DNA from: 66-474 sp040388785
GTDB taxonomy: Bacteria; Pseudomonadota; Gammaproteobacteria; Xanthomonadales; Rhodanobacteraceae
Length of the DNA stretch: 64,000 nt
Reading direction: 5' to 3'
Assembly (NCBI GenBank): GCA_040388785.1
Contig: JAZKBD010000005.1
Location: 30,084-94,083, forward strand
Shown here: positions 33,984 through 43,934 of the stretch, in pieces
Numbering within the stretch: the first letter of the stretch is position 1
Layout: every line of letters begins with the position of its first letter
The notes under the pieces: model-generated
What the model was told of the DNA's origin: nothing
The model's input: the letters and a program-made list of their open reading frames with translations, nothing else
Database searches by the model: none
Position numbers and translations under genes: made by a program

Positions 33984-34625
33984 ATGGCCACACTCACCGA
34001 GAAAGAAGTCCGCAAGCTGGAAAAGGAATTCCATGGACCGCAGGCGCTGGGGCCATTGACGTGGCTGGTGGGCGAGTGGGAGGGCGACGGCGGCGTCGAT
34101 GTTTCCTTCCACAACAAAGACGACGAAACGGGCGAAACGGGTTACTTCGAACGGTTCCGCTTCCACCCGATTCCGAAACAGGAAAACGGACAGCAGGAAA
34201 TCGAAGGACTGAAGTACGAGAACACGGCCTGGCGTCATGGCGAGGAAGCCATGAATCCGTTCCACGACGAAGTGGGTTACATGCTTTGGGACAAGAAGCT
34301 CGGGCAGGTCAAGCGCGTGGTGGTGTTCGGCCGCGGCATCGCGATCCTCGCCGGAGGAGACGCCAAGCCGCGCGACAAGAGCCTGCACTTCAAGGCCACC
34401 GCAGGCGATCCCAACTACGGCATTCTGCAGAACAAATACCTTTCCGAACGGGCCGAGCTCAAGCGCTTCGAAGGCACGTTCAAGCTCAACGACGACGGCA
34501 CCTTCAGCTACGAGCAGAACCTCGTGCTGAAATTGGCGGCGCTCGGCGGCAAGGAGCTGGACCACACGGACCGGAACACGCTGCACCTCGTCAAGCGTTA
34601 CCACCCGAGCGTCGAAAACGTCTGA
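33984..34625 (+). CDS. Nitrobindin-like heme-binding beta-barrel protein
   Basis: A 213-residue soluble protein. GPLTWLVGEWEGDG near residues 24-37 matches the opening GxWxGxG pattern of the THAP4/nitrobindin (FABP-like) heme-binding barrels, and the ending with RNTLHLVKRY is also family-like. Such proteins bind heme and interact with nitric oxide or peroxynitrite. GGAGG lies ten bases upstream. It is larger than minimal nitrobindins (about 160 residues), with insertions in the middle. Position near oxyR is suggestive but not proof of a redox role. Confidence 0.65.
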   Translation: MATLTEKEVRKLEKEFHGPQALGPLTWLVGEWEGDGGVDVSFHNKDDETGETGYFERFRFHPIPKQENGQQEIEGLKYENTAWRHGEEAMNPFHDEVGYMLWDKKLGQVKRVVVFGRGIAILAGGDAKPRDKSLHFKATAGDPNYGILQNKYLSERAELKRFEGTFKLNDDGTFSYEQNLVLKLAALGGKELDHTDRNTLHLVKRYHPSVENV

Positions 34626-34649
34626 TTGCCCGGTTGCCCTGTTGTCGGG

Positions 34650-34676
34650 AAAGGGCTGCCATCGGCAGCCCTTTTT
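34650..34676 (+). terminator. Rho-independent terminator after the nitrobindin-like gene
   Basis: An 11-bp perfect stem, AAAGGGCTGCC and GGCAGCCCTTT with a 3-base loop, runs into TTTTTC, 25 bp after the stop codon. Confidence 0.9.
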
Positions 34677-34739
34677 CGTCGCCACAGTCAATCGCCCGCC
34701 GCTGAAGTATGCTTGCGCCTGTTTGGGGATGAGCACTCA

Positions 34740-35342
34740 ATGCGGAACGGGCGTACCTGGTTGCTGGGCGCACTGCTGCTCCTGGCCGGCTGGCTGTGGT
34801 GGCACGGACGGCCGATCACGCGTGCGGATGGCATGCTGGCGCCCGATGATCCGGTGCAGACCGATTTCGATGCGCCGCAAATGGCGATTCAGTTCAAGGA
34901 TGCGACGCTGCATCCGCTTGCGAAGTTCTCGCTGACCGCGCGCGTGTTGTCACGAGACGATTATCATCTCGACGCGGAATCCGACCTGTCTCCCACCGAT
35001 CTTGCGTTCGGCTGGGGCCGGATGTCCGACAGCGCGGTGCTGCGCGGCATCGACATCAGCCAGAGCGGGCGCTTCTATTACTGGCAGACCAAAGCGTTTC
35101 CGATTCCGCGACGGGAAATCGAGACGCACAGCGCCAACATGCATATGATTCCGGCCGATGCTGCGGTCGCGTACGAGTTGAAGCGCGTGCGCGTCGGCGA
35201 GGTGGTTTCGCTCGGCGGCATGCTGGTCGAAGCCGACAAGGCCAACGGCTGGCGCTGGCGCAGTTCGCTGACGCGTGACGACACCGGCGATGGCGCCTGC
35301 GAGCTGGTCTACGTGCAGTCGCTCACCATCCAGCCGCGCTAG
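34740..35342 (+). CDS. Membrane-anchored protein of unknown function
   Basis: A 200-residue protein with one N-terminal hydrophobic helix (TWLLGALLLLAGWLWW) that is either a signal anchor or an uncleaved signal; the rest should be periplasmic. The body is compact and beta-rich, with conserved-looking segments LTARVLSRDDYHLD, FGWGRMSD and HSANMHMIPAD. I do not recognise a named domain. Its stop overlaps the convergent rhomboid gene by four bases. No obvious operon partner. Confidence 0.75.
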   Translation: MRNGRTWLLGALLLLAGWLWWHGRPITRADGMLAPDDPVQTDFDAPQMAIQFKDATLHPLAKFSLTARVLSRDDYHLDAESDLSPTDLAFGWGRMSDSAVLRGIDISQSGRFYYWQTKAFPIPRREIETHSANMHMIPADAAVAYELKRVRVGEVVSLGGMLVEADKANGWRWRSSLTRDDTGDGACELVYVQSLTIQPR

Positions 35343-35998
35343 CGCGTGAGGATGCGCTTGGGCCTGATCGGCAACTTGCCGCGCCAGTACTGCAGCAGCA
35401 GGAAACCACCGATGGCGCCGCCGAGATGCGCAAAATGCGCGACGCCTTCCTGCGTGCCGGTGACGCCGAGGAACAGTTCCAGCAGGATGTAGCCGATCAC
35501 GAACACCCACGCCGGCATCGGGATCGGCAGGAAGATCAGGAACATCTTCAGGCGCGGATACATCACGCCGAACGCGACCAGCAATCCGAAGATCGCGCCG
35601 GACGCGCCCAGCGTCGGGTAAAAGCCCTGCGTGAAGTATTGCGCGACCAGCATGTGCGCGACCGCTGCGGTCACCGCGCAGAAGAAGTAGTAGAACGTGT
35701 AGTGCTTTGCGCCCAGCAGATGCTCGATGGGACCACCAAACATCCACAGCGCGAACATGTTGAAGAAGATGTGCATCCAGTTGCCGTGCAGGAACGCATA
35801 GGTGACGACCTGCCAGAAATGGAAACCGACCAGCACCACCCCGCCCGATCCATTGAACATCGGGTGGGCGGCCCCGACGGGCCACAGCGCGCCCCAGGCG
35901 ATCATCAGCGGTTGCAGCGACGGAATCTGCTCCAGCAGGAAGACCACCACGTTGGCGATCAGCAATGCGCGTGTGACGGGAGGCAGGTCGTAGAGCAT
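35339..35998 (-). CDS. Rhomboid-family intramembrane serine protease
   Basis: A 219-residue protein with six membrane helices. The catalytic serine is in GASGAIFG, the histidine in AHLGGAIGG, and the loop WQVVTYAFLHGNWMHIFFNM carries the conserved H/N residues of the family. It cleaves membrane-spanning substrates within the bilayer. The size is that of the basic six-helix bacterial rhomboid with no extra domain. Its substrate is unknown; the gene is transcribed alone. Confidence 0.92.
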   Translation of the reverse strand: MLYDLPPVTRALLIANVVVFLLEQIPSLQPLMIAWGALWPVGAAHPMFNGSGGVVLVGFHFWQVVTYAFLHGNWMHIFFNMFALWMFGGPIEHLLGAKHYTFYYFFCAVTAAVAHMLVAQYFTQGFYPTLGASGAIFGLLVAFGVMYPRLKMFLIFLPIPMPAWVFVIGYILLELFLGVTGTQEGVAHFAHLGGAIGGFLLLQYWRGKLPIRPKRILTR

Positions 35999-36068
35999 GG
36001 GTGTTGGACAGGTGGCAAACGCCCAAGGGTAGCTGCACGCGCGTCCGGCGTCAGGTGGAACGCTCGTA

Positions 36069-36500
36069 TCAGAGTTGCTTCAGGAAAACGGCTTGCCGCT
36101 TTTTCTCGACGTAGCCTTCGCGCAGGTAGAAGCGATGCGCGCGCTCACGGATCACATTGGAACGCACGCGCATGTGCGCGAAGCCCTGCTCCCGCGCCCA
36201 ACCCTCGGCGGCCGCCAGCAAGGCGCTGCCGACGTGTTGCCCGCGTGCTGTTTCCGACACGACCAATGCAGCGAGTTCGGCGAACGGCTCCGCGATCAAC
36301 GGGCGGCGTGGTTCGATGTGCGCAAATCCCGCCGGGCCGCCTTGCGGATCGACCGCCACCAGCACCACGCCGGCCTGGTGTGACGTTACGCCGTCCAGCC
36401 GCCGCAGCACGGTGGCCGCGTCGGCGGGATAGCCGAGTTGGCCGGAGAGCTTCGCCAGTTCTTCCGCATCGGCGGGCATCGCCACACGAATCGTCGTCAT
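36069..36500 (-). CDS. GNAT-family N-acetyltransferase
   Basis: A 143-residue GNAT protein. Motif A is LVVSETARGQHVGSALLAAAEGWAR (acetyl-CoA pyrophosphate loop RGQHVG), followed by motif B FYLREGYVEKKRQ. It transfers an acetyl group from acetyl-CoA to an unknown amine. It sits between the rhomboid and M20 peptidase genes on the same strand, with modest gaps on both sides, so shared transcription is possible. Confidence 0.88.
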   Translation of the reverse strand: MTTIRVAMPADAEELAKLSGQLGYPADAATVLRRLDGVTSHQAGVVLVAVDPQGGPAGFAHIEPRRPLIAEPFAELAALVVSETARGQHVGSALLAAAEGWAREQGFAHMRVRSNVIRERAHRFYLREGYVEKKRQAVFLKQL

Positions 36501-36544
36501 CGTGATCTTGACCTTTGTGCGCGCGACCGGTTATCCAGCGCGCT

Positions 36545-37990
<1,446 letters not shown>

Positions 37991-38177
37991 GGACAACTCC
38001 TGCGAATGGCAATTCGCCCAGTCTAACAGCCGCCCGATCGGCGCATTCCCACACGCGCCGTGCGAATCGGCCGACATGCGCGCGCTCCGCTGGCCGACTG
38101 TGTCGCCGGCGCGGCGGCGGCATCCTGCTTGCACGCGCCGCACCGCCGGCGCGATCCATCCACCAGGGAGAATCGAC

Positions 38178-38501
38178 ATGTTCAAGCAAATCCTCTGCGC
38201 GCTCGCGCTCTGTCTCGCCATGGCGCTGCCGGCGTTCGCCGCGACGCCGGTCAACGTCAACAAGGCCGATGCACAAACCATCGCGACCTCGCTCGACGGG
38301 GTCGGCCTCAGCAAGGCCCAGGCCATCGTCGCCTACCGCGACGCGCACGGCCCGTTCAAGAGCGTCGATGATCTCGGCAACGTCAAGGGCATCGGCGCGA
38401 AGACGCTCGACCGCAATCGCGATGCCATTCGCCTCAATGGCGGCGCGGCATCGACCAAGGCAGCGGCGTCGAAGCCCGCACGGAAATCGCGCAAGCACTG
38501 A
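38178..38501 (+). CDS. Exported ComEA-like helix-hairpin-helix protein
   Basis: A 107-residue protein with a Sec signal peptide (LAMALPAFAATP) and the double helix-hairpin-helix of ComEA (VNVNKADAQTIATSLDGVGLSKAQAI, then LGNVKGIGAKTLD). Such proteins bind double-stranded DNA in the periplasm and help in uptake during transformation. The tail (KAAASKPARKSRKH) is lysine-rich, as expected for DNA binding. GGGAG lies nine bases upstream of the ATG. No other competence gene is adjacent. Confidence 0.85.
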   Translation: MFKQILCALALCLAMALPAFAATPVNVNKADAQTIATSLDGVGLSKAQAIVAYRDAHGPFKSVDDLGNVKGIGAKTLDRNRDAIRLNGGAASTKAAASKPARKSRKH

Positions 38502-38513
38502 TCCAGCATCACC

Positions 38514-38541
38514 GATGCCGCGGATTGCGATCCGCGGCATC
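38514..38541. other. Perfect 12-bp hairpin after the ComEA-like gene
   Basis: GATGCCGCGGAT and ATCCGCGGCATC flank the loop TGCG, 12 bp after the ComEA-like stop. The stem is very stable but lacks a following T-run, so it may be a transcript-end stabiliser rather than a standard terminator. Confidence 0.6.
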
Positions 38542-38603
38542 GTCTCCGCGGCGCGGCGGCACGCATTACACTGGCGCGCCCTTTCACCGCCTGTGCGACC
38601 ACC

Positions 38604-39065
38604 GTGATCCTGCCCCGCTACCGCATCGCCGCTTCCACCATTCCCGGCGCGGGCAAGGGCCTGTTCCTCGAAGAACCGCTGCGGCATGGCCGGATCGCCA
38701 TCGCCCCCGACGCGATCGACCGCACCTGGTCGTTCGCCGAAATCCTGTCCGATCCGGAACGCGCGAAATTGCTGCACACTTCGGTGCGCTGGTTCGAGGA
38801 CCGCTACACGCTTTCACCCGATTGGCCCGACGAGTGCTACGTCAACCACAGCTTCGAACCTAACGGCCTGTGGCTGCTCGGCTTCATCTTCGCTGCACGC
38901 GACCTCGAGGCCGGCGAAGAGCTGACGGTGGATTACCGCCACCTGCTGGCGCCCGCACAGGAAGAGGAATTCAATGACGCGCATACGGGACAAGCGATCG
39001 TCGGCTACGCGTGGGAAGAAAGCCTGCGCTCGGGCCTCGACGCGCTGCGCAAGCTGATCGACTGA
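38604..39065 (+). CDS. SET-domain protein
   Basis: A 153-residue protein starting at GTG 38604. It carries the SET fold signatures: GAGKGLFLEEPL near the N-terminus (SAM-binding GxG), VNHSFEPNG (the N-H-S-x-x-P-N motif, with F in place of the usual C) and GEELTVDYR (the terminal Y/D motif). Bacterial single-domain SET proteins are putative protein-lysine methyltransferases; the target is unknown. It lies between a DNA-binding ComEA-like gene and hutD-like gene, and neither neighbour hints at the substrate. Confidence 0.85.
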   Translation: MILPRYRIAASTIPGAGKGLFLEEPLRHGRIAIAPDAIDRTWSFAEILSDPERAKLLHTSVRWFEDRYTLSPDWPDECYVNHSFEPNGLWLLGFIFAARDLEAGEELTVDYRHLLAPAQEEEFNDAHTGQAIVGYAWEESLRSGLDALRKLID

Positions 39066-39097
39066 ACCTGCGCGCGGCTTCTCGCTATCATCGCGCG

Positions 39098-39670
39098 ATG
39101 CCTTCCGTCCAACCTATTCCACGCGGCGTCCAGCGCGATGAACCCTGGGCCAACGGCGCCGGCGTCACCACCGTGATCCTGCGCGAACCCGACGACGCGG
39201 ACTGGACGATTCGCATCAGTGTCGCGAGGGTGGAACAGGAAGGACCGTTTTCCGAACTCCCCGGTACCCGCCGCATGCTGGTCCCGCTGGACGCACCAAT
39301 GACGCTGCGCTTCCCCGACGGCAGAGAATGCGGCGGCGCCCGGCTGGACGTGCTGCAATTCGACGGAACGCCCGCGCCGGCCGGACTGTTGCCGGAAGGC
39401 GCGACGCGCGACTTCAACCTGATGCTGCGTGGCGGCGCGCGCGGCGAGGTGCTCGCACGCACGCTGGTCGATTCGATGCTGCTGCCCGCCGAACCCGGAC
39501 TCCGCTGGCTGGTGTACCTCGCTTCCGGCCACGCGCGCCTGGGCGCGGACGCCGACGAACCCGTGGCATTGGACCCGCAAGACGCCGCGCTGGTCATACC
39601 GGAAGGCGGGCCCGAACGATGGCTGGTCGAGGGGGCAGGCGAAGTCGTGCTGGCCAAGCTGTACGCTTGA
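39098..39670 (+). CDS. HutD/Ves-family cupin
   Basis: A 190-residue bicupin of the HutD/Ves family. The signature is RDEPWANGAGVTTVI at residues 13-27 (W-x-N-G-x-G), followed by WTIRISVARVEQEGPFSELPG and the later DFNLMLRGG. HutD is often encoded with histidine-utilisation genes and may buffer formimino intermediates, but no hut gene is beside it; hutG is about 20 kb away at 60045. Function in this organism is therefore open. Confidence 0.85.
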   Translation: MPSVQPIPRGVQRDEPWANGAGVTTVILREPDDADWTIRISVARVEQEGPFSELPGTRRMLVPLDAPMTLRFPDGRECGGARLDVLQFDGTPAPAGLLPEGATRDFNLMLRGGARGEVLARTLVDSMLLPAEPGLRWLVYLASGHARLGADADEPVALDPQDAALVIPEGGPERWLVEGAGEVVLAKLYA

Positions 39671-39741
39671 TATCCTTTCCGTCTGGAAAGTGCAGCAAGC
39701 ACTCTCCTGACACACTTGACTCCATCCCGGCGGGGCGCGAC

Positions 39742-40416
39742 ATGCGGATACTGGTAGTCGAAGACGATGCCGCCATCGCGGATGCGGTCTGCGCATCGCT
39801 CGAACGCGCGGGCCACGCCGTGGATCATCTCGCCAACGGCAAGGCCGCGATCAGCGCGCTGCAGGAACACGCGTTCGCGCTGGTCGTGCTCGACCTCGGC
39901 CTGCCGGGCGAGGAAGGCAGCGAGGTGCTGCGCAAGCTGCGCGCCGCGCACGATGGCGTTCCCGTATTGGTCATCACCGCGCGCGAAGAAGTGGACCTGC
40001 GCGTGCGCACGCTCGATCTCGGCGCCGACGACTACCTGGTGAAGCCCTTCAGCCTGGCGGAATTCGACGCGCGCGTGCGCGCGCTGCTGCGCCGCCAGAG
40101 CAACCGCGGCGTACCCATCCTGAAACTCGGGCAGCTTTCCATCGACCTCGCCGGGCGGCGGGTGATGCTGGGCAACCAGCCGCTGGATCTCACGGCGCGC
40201 GAGTTCGCGCTGCTGGAAGTGCTGGCATCGCGCCATAACCGCGTGACATCGCGCGAGCACGTGATTGAAGCGCTGTGCACGTGGAACGACGCGCTCACCG
40301 ACAACGGCCTGGACATCGCGGTGCACCGCCTGCGCCGCAAGCTCGAAGACACCGGCGTGCGCCTGCGCACGGTGCGCGGTCTCGGCTACCTGCTCGAGGC
40401 CGACGATGATCCGTAA
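39742..40416 (+). CDS. OmpR/PhoB-family response regulator
   Basis: A 224-residue two-domain regulator. The receiver domain has the acidic pocket at E7/D8/D9 (VVEDDA), phospho-acceptor D51 (VVLDLGLPG), T79 and K101 (LVKPF). The winged-helix output domain spans residues 130-222 (LDLTAREFALLEVLASRHNRVTSRE, VHRLRRKLED). The start at 40406 of the kinase gene lies inside its 3' end, so the pair is translationally linked. Sequence style is closest to the QseB/PmrA/TctD group; targets are unknown. Confidence 0.93.
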   Translation: MRILVVEDDAAIADAVCASLERAGHAVDHLANGKAAISALQEHAFALVVLDLGLPGEEGSEVLRKLRAAHDGVPVLVITAREEVDLRVRTLDLGADDYLVKPFSLAEFDARVRALLRRQSNRGVPILKLGQLSIDLAGRRVMLGNQPLDLTAREFALLEVLASRHNRVTSREHVIEALCTWNDALTDNGLDIAVHRLRRKLEDTGVRLRTVRGLGYLLEADDDP

Positions 40417-41794
40417 CCCGAGCCTGCGCCGGCGCCTGCTGCTGTTCGTTTCGGTACCGCTGCTGGCGGTGCTTGTTTGCGGCGGCATCATCAATTACGT
40501 GATCGGCCTGCACTACGCCAACAAGGTGTACGACCGCTGGCTGCTGGACAGCGCGGAGGCGATGGGCGACCTGGTCAACAGCGACGCCGGCCGCAACGAG
40601 CTCTCCGACCAGGCGCGCATCCTGTTGCAGTTCTCGATCAAGGAACGCAACGAGTTCGCGGTGCGCAGCCTGCACTACGGCGTGCTGGCCGGCGACGACG
40701 ACCTGCCCCAGCCCAATCCGAAAGCCAGCCGGGGCAGCCCGGTCTTCACCAATTTCGTCGACCGCGGACAGCCGATGCGCATGGCGTCGGTGTTTCTCGC
40801 CAACAAGGCCGATCCCGGCGATACGCTGGTGATTTCGACGGCGGAAACCGTCAACAAGCGTGGCGCGCTCGCGCGCGAGTTGCTGGTTTCGACCGTGCCG
40901 ATCGAACTGCTGCTGATCGGCGTCGCGATGGCGCTGGTGTGGCTGGGCATCAACCGCGGCCTGCGCGTGCTCGATCCGCTGGCGCATGAAATCCGGATGC
41001 GCGAGGCCGGCGACCTGTCACCGCTGCGCACCATCGACGCGCCGCTGGAGGTGCAGCCGCTGGTCGCCACCATCGATGCGTTGCTGGGGCGGCTCGACCG
41101 GATGCTGCGCCAGCAGCAGCGCTTCATCGCCGACGCCGCGCACCAGTTGCGCACGCCGCTGGCCGGATTGCGCCTGCAGGCCGAACGCGCCCTTGCCGAT
41201 CCGCGCCCCGAAACCATCCGCGAAGCACTGGCGCACGTGGAACGGCTGTCCGCCGGCACCGCGCGCGCGGCCGGACAACTGCTGGCGCTCGCGCGGGCGC
41301 AGGCGCCCGATGAATCGCTCGGTGCCGCCGCGCCGCTGGAGATGGCCAAGCTGGTGCGCGCCGAAGTCGCCGCGCGGGTGCCCGACGCGCTCGCCAGGGG
41401 CATCGATCTCGGCTACCGCGGCCCGGAACATGGCATCACCGTGATCGGCGATGCCGTGTTGCTGCGCGAACTGCTCGGGAATCTGATCGACAATGCGGCC
41501 CGTTACGGCGCGCGCGGCAGCGCGGTCATCACGGTCGAACTGCAACCCTCGGAAAACGGCGGCTGCACGATGGCCGTGCAGGACAACGGTCCCGGCGTCG
41601 CGCCGGAATTGATTCCGCGCCTCGGCGAGCGCTTCTTCCGCGCGATGGGCAACGGCCACGAGGGCACCGGACTGGGCCTCGCGATCGTGCGCGAAATCGC
41701 CGAACGCCATGGCGCGGAGCTGGCGATCGCCAACCACGACGATCCGCATGGGCTGCGGGTGGAGATCAGGTTTCCGCCGCTAGCTGCGGTGTAG
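40406..41794 (+). CDS. Sensor histidine kinase
   Basis: A 462-residue membrane kinase. Helices near residues 11-32 and 163-182 enclose a periplasmic sensor domain of about 130 residues that resembles the TctE/QseC-type 2CSK_N domain. A short HAMP-like segment leads to the H-box AAHQLRTPLAGL (H246), N-box ELLGNLIDNAARYG, DNGPGV and GTGLGLAIV. It overlaps the response regulator by 11 bp. The QseC-like group senses small molecules or metals; the signal here cannot be told from sequence. Confidence 0.93.
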   Translation: MIRNPSLRRRLLLFVSVPLLAVLVCGGIINYVIGLHYANKVYDRWLLDSAEAMGDLVNSDAGRNELSDQARILLQFSIKERNEFAVRSLHYGVLAGDDDLPQPNPKASRGSPVFTNFVDRGQPMRMASVFLANKADPGDTLVISTAETVNKRGALARELLVSTVPIELLLIGVAMALVWLGINRGLRVLDPLAHEIRMREAGDLSPLRTIDAPLEVQPLVATIDALLGRLDRMLRQQQRFIADAAHQLRTPLAGLRLQAERALADPRPETIREALAHVERLSAGTARAAGQLLALARAQAPDESLGAAAPLEMAKLVRAEVAARVPDALARGIDLGYRGPEHGITVIGDAVLLRELLGNLIDNAARYGARGSAVITVELQPSENGGCTMAVQDNGPGVAPELIPRLGERFFRAMGNGHEGTGLGLAIVREIAERHGAELAIANHDDPHGLRVEIRFPPLAAV

Positions 41795-41800
41795 ACGCGA

Positions 41801-42118
41801 TCAACGATCATCGCGCGTGAAGATCATGCCGTCTTCGATGCGCACCGGAAAACTCGCGACCGGCTCCGTCGCCGGCGCTTCCCTGACTTCGCCGGTGCGC
41901 ACGTCGAAGCGCGCGCCGTGGCGCGGACACTCGACTTCGAAGCCGCGCACTTCGCCGCCGGCCAGCTCGCCGCCATCGTGCGTGCACACGTCTTCGATGG
42001 CATACAGGTTGCCTTCGATGTTGTACACCGCGATCGCGGTGTCGTCGTCCCACACGACCTTGAATTCGCCCGGCAGCAATTCATCCTGCGCGCAGACTTT
42101 CACCCATCCATCCGGCAT
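41801..42118 (-). CDS. Rieske [2Fe-2S] ferredoxin
   Basis: A small protein of about 105 residues with the Rieske ligands CTHDGG and CPRHGARF and the family's opening WVKVCAQDEL. This is the ferredoxin type of multicomponent dioxygenases and of nitrite-reductase small subunits. GGAG lies seven bases before the ATG at 42118; an alternative ATG at 42133 would overlap the upstream stop by four bases. It is the last gene of the suf-linked operon, so it may be both a product and a client of the Fe-S machinery. The ring-hydroxylating partner is not in the window. Confidence 0.9.
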   Translation of the reverse strand: MPDGWVKVCAQDELLPGEFKVVWDDDTAIAVYNIEGNLYAIEDVCTHDGGELAGGEVRGFEVECPRHGARFDVRTGEVREAPATEPVASFPVRIEDGMIFTRDDR

Positions 42119-42129
42119 GCAACGCTCCG

Positions 42130-42681
42130 TCATTCCGGCGCAAGCTCCTTGACCAGCCACTCGAAGCGCAAGTCATCGCGCTTGGGAACGCCGAAACGCG
42201 CGTCGCCATACGGAAACGGCCGGTACTCGCCGGTGCGGCGATAACCGCGCCGTTCGTACCATGCGATCAGTTCGGCGCGCACGTCGATCACCGTCATGCG
42301 CATCGCCTTCGCATGCCATTCCTCGCGCGCAACGCGCTCGGCCTCGGCCAGCAGCGCGCGGCCGATGCCGTTGCCCTGCGCGTCCGGTCGCACCGAGAAC
42401 ATTCCAAAATAACCGTCGCCCGCGTGTTCGCCCGACAATCGCTCGACGACGCAGCTTGCGAGAAGTTGTCCGTCGCGTTCGGCAAGCAGCAGCTTCACGT
42501 CATCGCCTGCGATGAGCGCGGCGACTTCATCGGGATCGGTGCGCTGGCCATCGAGCAGATCGGCTTCGGTCGTCCAGCCCACGCGGCTGGCATCGCCGCG
42601 GTATGCCGACTGGGTCAAGGCGACGATGGCCTCGATGTCCGATGCGATGGCGGCACGGAACCGCAGTTCCGCCGCGCTCAT
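42130..42681 (-). CDS. GNAT-family N-acetyltransferase in the suf operon
   Basis: A 183-residue GNAT protein: FRAAIASDIEAIVALTQSAYRG at the N-terminus, motif A MFSVRPDAQGNGIGRALLAEAERVAR and motif B LIAWYERRGYRRTGEYRPFP. The ATG at 42681 overlaps the sufS stop by four bases, and the Rieske gene begins right after it, so it is firmly inside the operon. A role tied to Fe-S assembly is not known for this family; the linkage is recorded as context only. Confidence 0.88.
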   Translation of the reverse strand: MSAAELRFRAAIASDIEAIVALTQSAYRGDASRVGWTTEADLLDGQRTDPDEVAALIAGDDVKLLLAERDGQLLASCVVERLSGEHAGDGYFGMFSVRPDAQGNGIGRALLAEAERVAREEWHAKAMRMTVIDVRAELIAWYERRGYRRTGEYRPFPYGDARFGVPKRDDLRFEWLVKELAPE

Positions 42682-43934
42682 GCCAGCAACTTCCGCACGC
42701 GGCCGATCGCCTCGACGAACGCGTCGATCTCGGCTTCGGTGTTCCAGAACGCGAGCGACGCGCGGCAGGTGCCGGCGACGCCGTAGAACTGCATCAGCGG
42801 ATGCGCGCAATGATGGCCCGAACGCACCGCGACGCCTTCCTGGTCGAGCAGCGTTGCGAGATCGTGCGCGTGCACGCCGTCGATGAGGAACGAGATCACA
42901 GCGGCCTTGTGCGGCGCCGTGCCGAAGATGCGCAATCCCGGCACGGCTTCCATGCGCGGTGTCGCATAGTCCAGCAAGGCCCGCTCTCGCGCGGCGATGT
43001 TCGCCATGCCGATGCCGCCGAGGTAATCGATCGCGGCGCCAAGCCCCGCGAATCCCGCAGCGTTCGGGGTGCCCGCTTCGAACCTGTGGGGCGAATCGGC
43101 GAAGGTGGTGCCGTCGAACGACACCGTCTTGATCATCTCGCCGCCGCCAAAGAACGGCGGCATCGCTTCCAGCGTTTCGCGGCGCGCCCACAGCGCTCCC
43201 GTGCCGGTGGGGCCGCACATCTTGTGGCCGGTGACGCAATAGAAATCGCAGCCGATCGACTTCACGTCCAGCGGCAGGTGCGGCGCGGCCTGCGAACCAT
43301 CCACCAGCAGCGGAATGCCGCGCTTGCGGCATTCGCGCGCCAATTCCTTCACCGGATTGACGGTGCCGAGCACGTTGGAAACGTGTACCACGCCGGCAAA
43401 CTTGACCTCCGGTGTCAACGCGGCGATGAATTGCTCGACGATCAATTCGCCGGATGCGGTGATCGGCGCAACCTTCAAATGCGCGCCGGTCAATTTGCAG
43501 ATCAGTTGCCACGGCACGATGTCGGCATGGTGCTCCATCGCCGTCACCAGCACTGCGTCGCCCGGCTTCAATCGCGGCAACAGGTAGCTGTACGCGACCA
43601 GGTTGGTCGCCATCGTGGTGCCGGAAGTCAACACGATCTCGTCGCGATGGTCGGCGCCGAGGAATGCCGCGAGCCTGTCGCGCGCGCCTTCGTACAGCGA
43701 GGTCGCCTCTTCACCCAACTGGTGCACCGCGCGCGAAACATTCGCATTGTGCCTGCGATAGAAATCGTCGACCGCCTCGATCACCTGGCGCGGCTTCTGC
43801 GAGGTATTGGCGCTGTCGAGATAGATCAGCGGCTTGCCGTGCACCTTGCGCTGGAGGATCGGAAAATCGCGGCGAACCGCGGCCCAATCGATGGCCTGCA
43901 TGGACGCTTGCGCGGATTTGGCGAATGCGTTCAT
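42678..43934 (-). CDS. sufS: Cysteine desulfurase SufS
   Basis: A 418-residue PLP enzyme that takes sulfur from cysteine for Fe-S assembly. The PLP lysine is K238 in TGHKMCGPTG and the sulfur-carrying cysteine is C376 in RSGHHCAHPL; the short R-S-G-H-H-C loop is that of group II (SufS) desulfurases rather than IscS. It overlaps sufD by four bases. No sufE or sufU, the usual sulfur acceptor, is in this operon. Confidence 0.95.
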   Translation of the reverse strand: MNAFAKSAQASMQAIDWAAVRRDFPILQRKVHGKPLIYLDSANTSQKPRQVIEAVDDFYRRHNANVSRAVHQLGEEATSLYEGARDRLAAFLGADHRDEIVLTSGTTMATNLVAYSYLLPRLKPGDAVLVTAMEHHADIVPWQLICKLTGAHLKVAPITASGELIVEQFIAALTPEVKFAGVVHVSNVLGTVNPVKELARECRKRGIPLLVDGSQAAPHLPLDVKSIGCDFYCVTGHKMCGPTGTGALWARRETLEAMPPFFGGGEMIKTVSFDGTTFADSPHRFEAGTPNAAGFAGLGAAIDYLGGIGMANIAARERALLDYATPRMEAVPGLRIFGTAPHKAAVISFLIDGVHAHDLATLLDQEGVAVRSGHHCAHPLMQFYGVAGTCRASLAFWNTEAEIDAFVEAIGRVRKLLA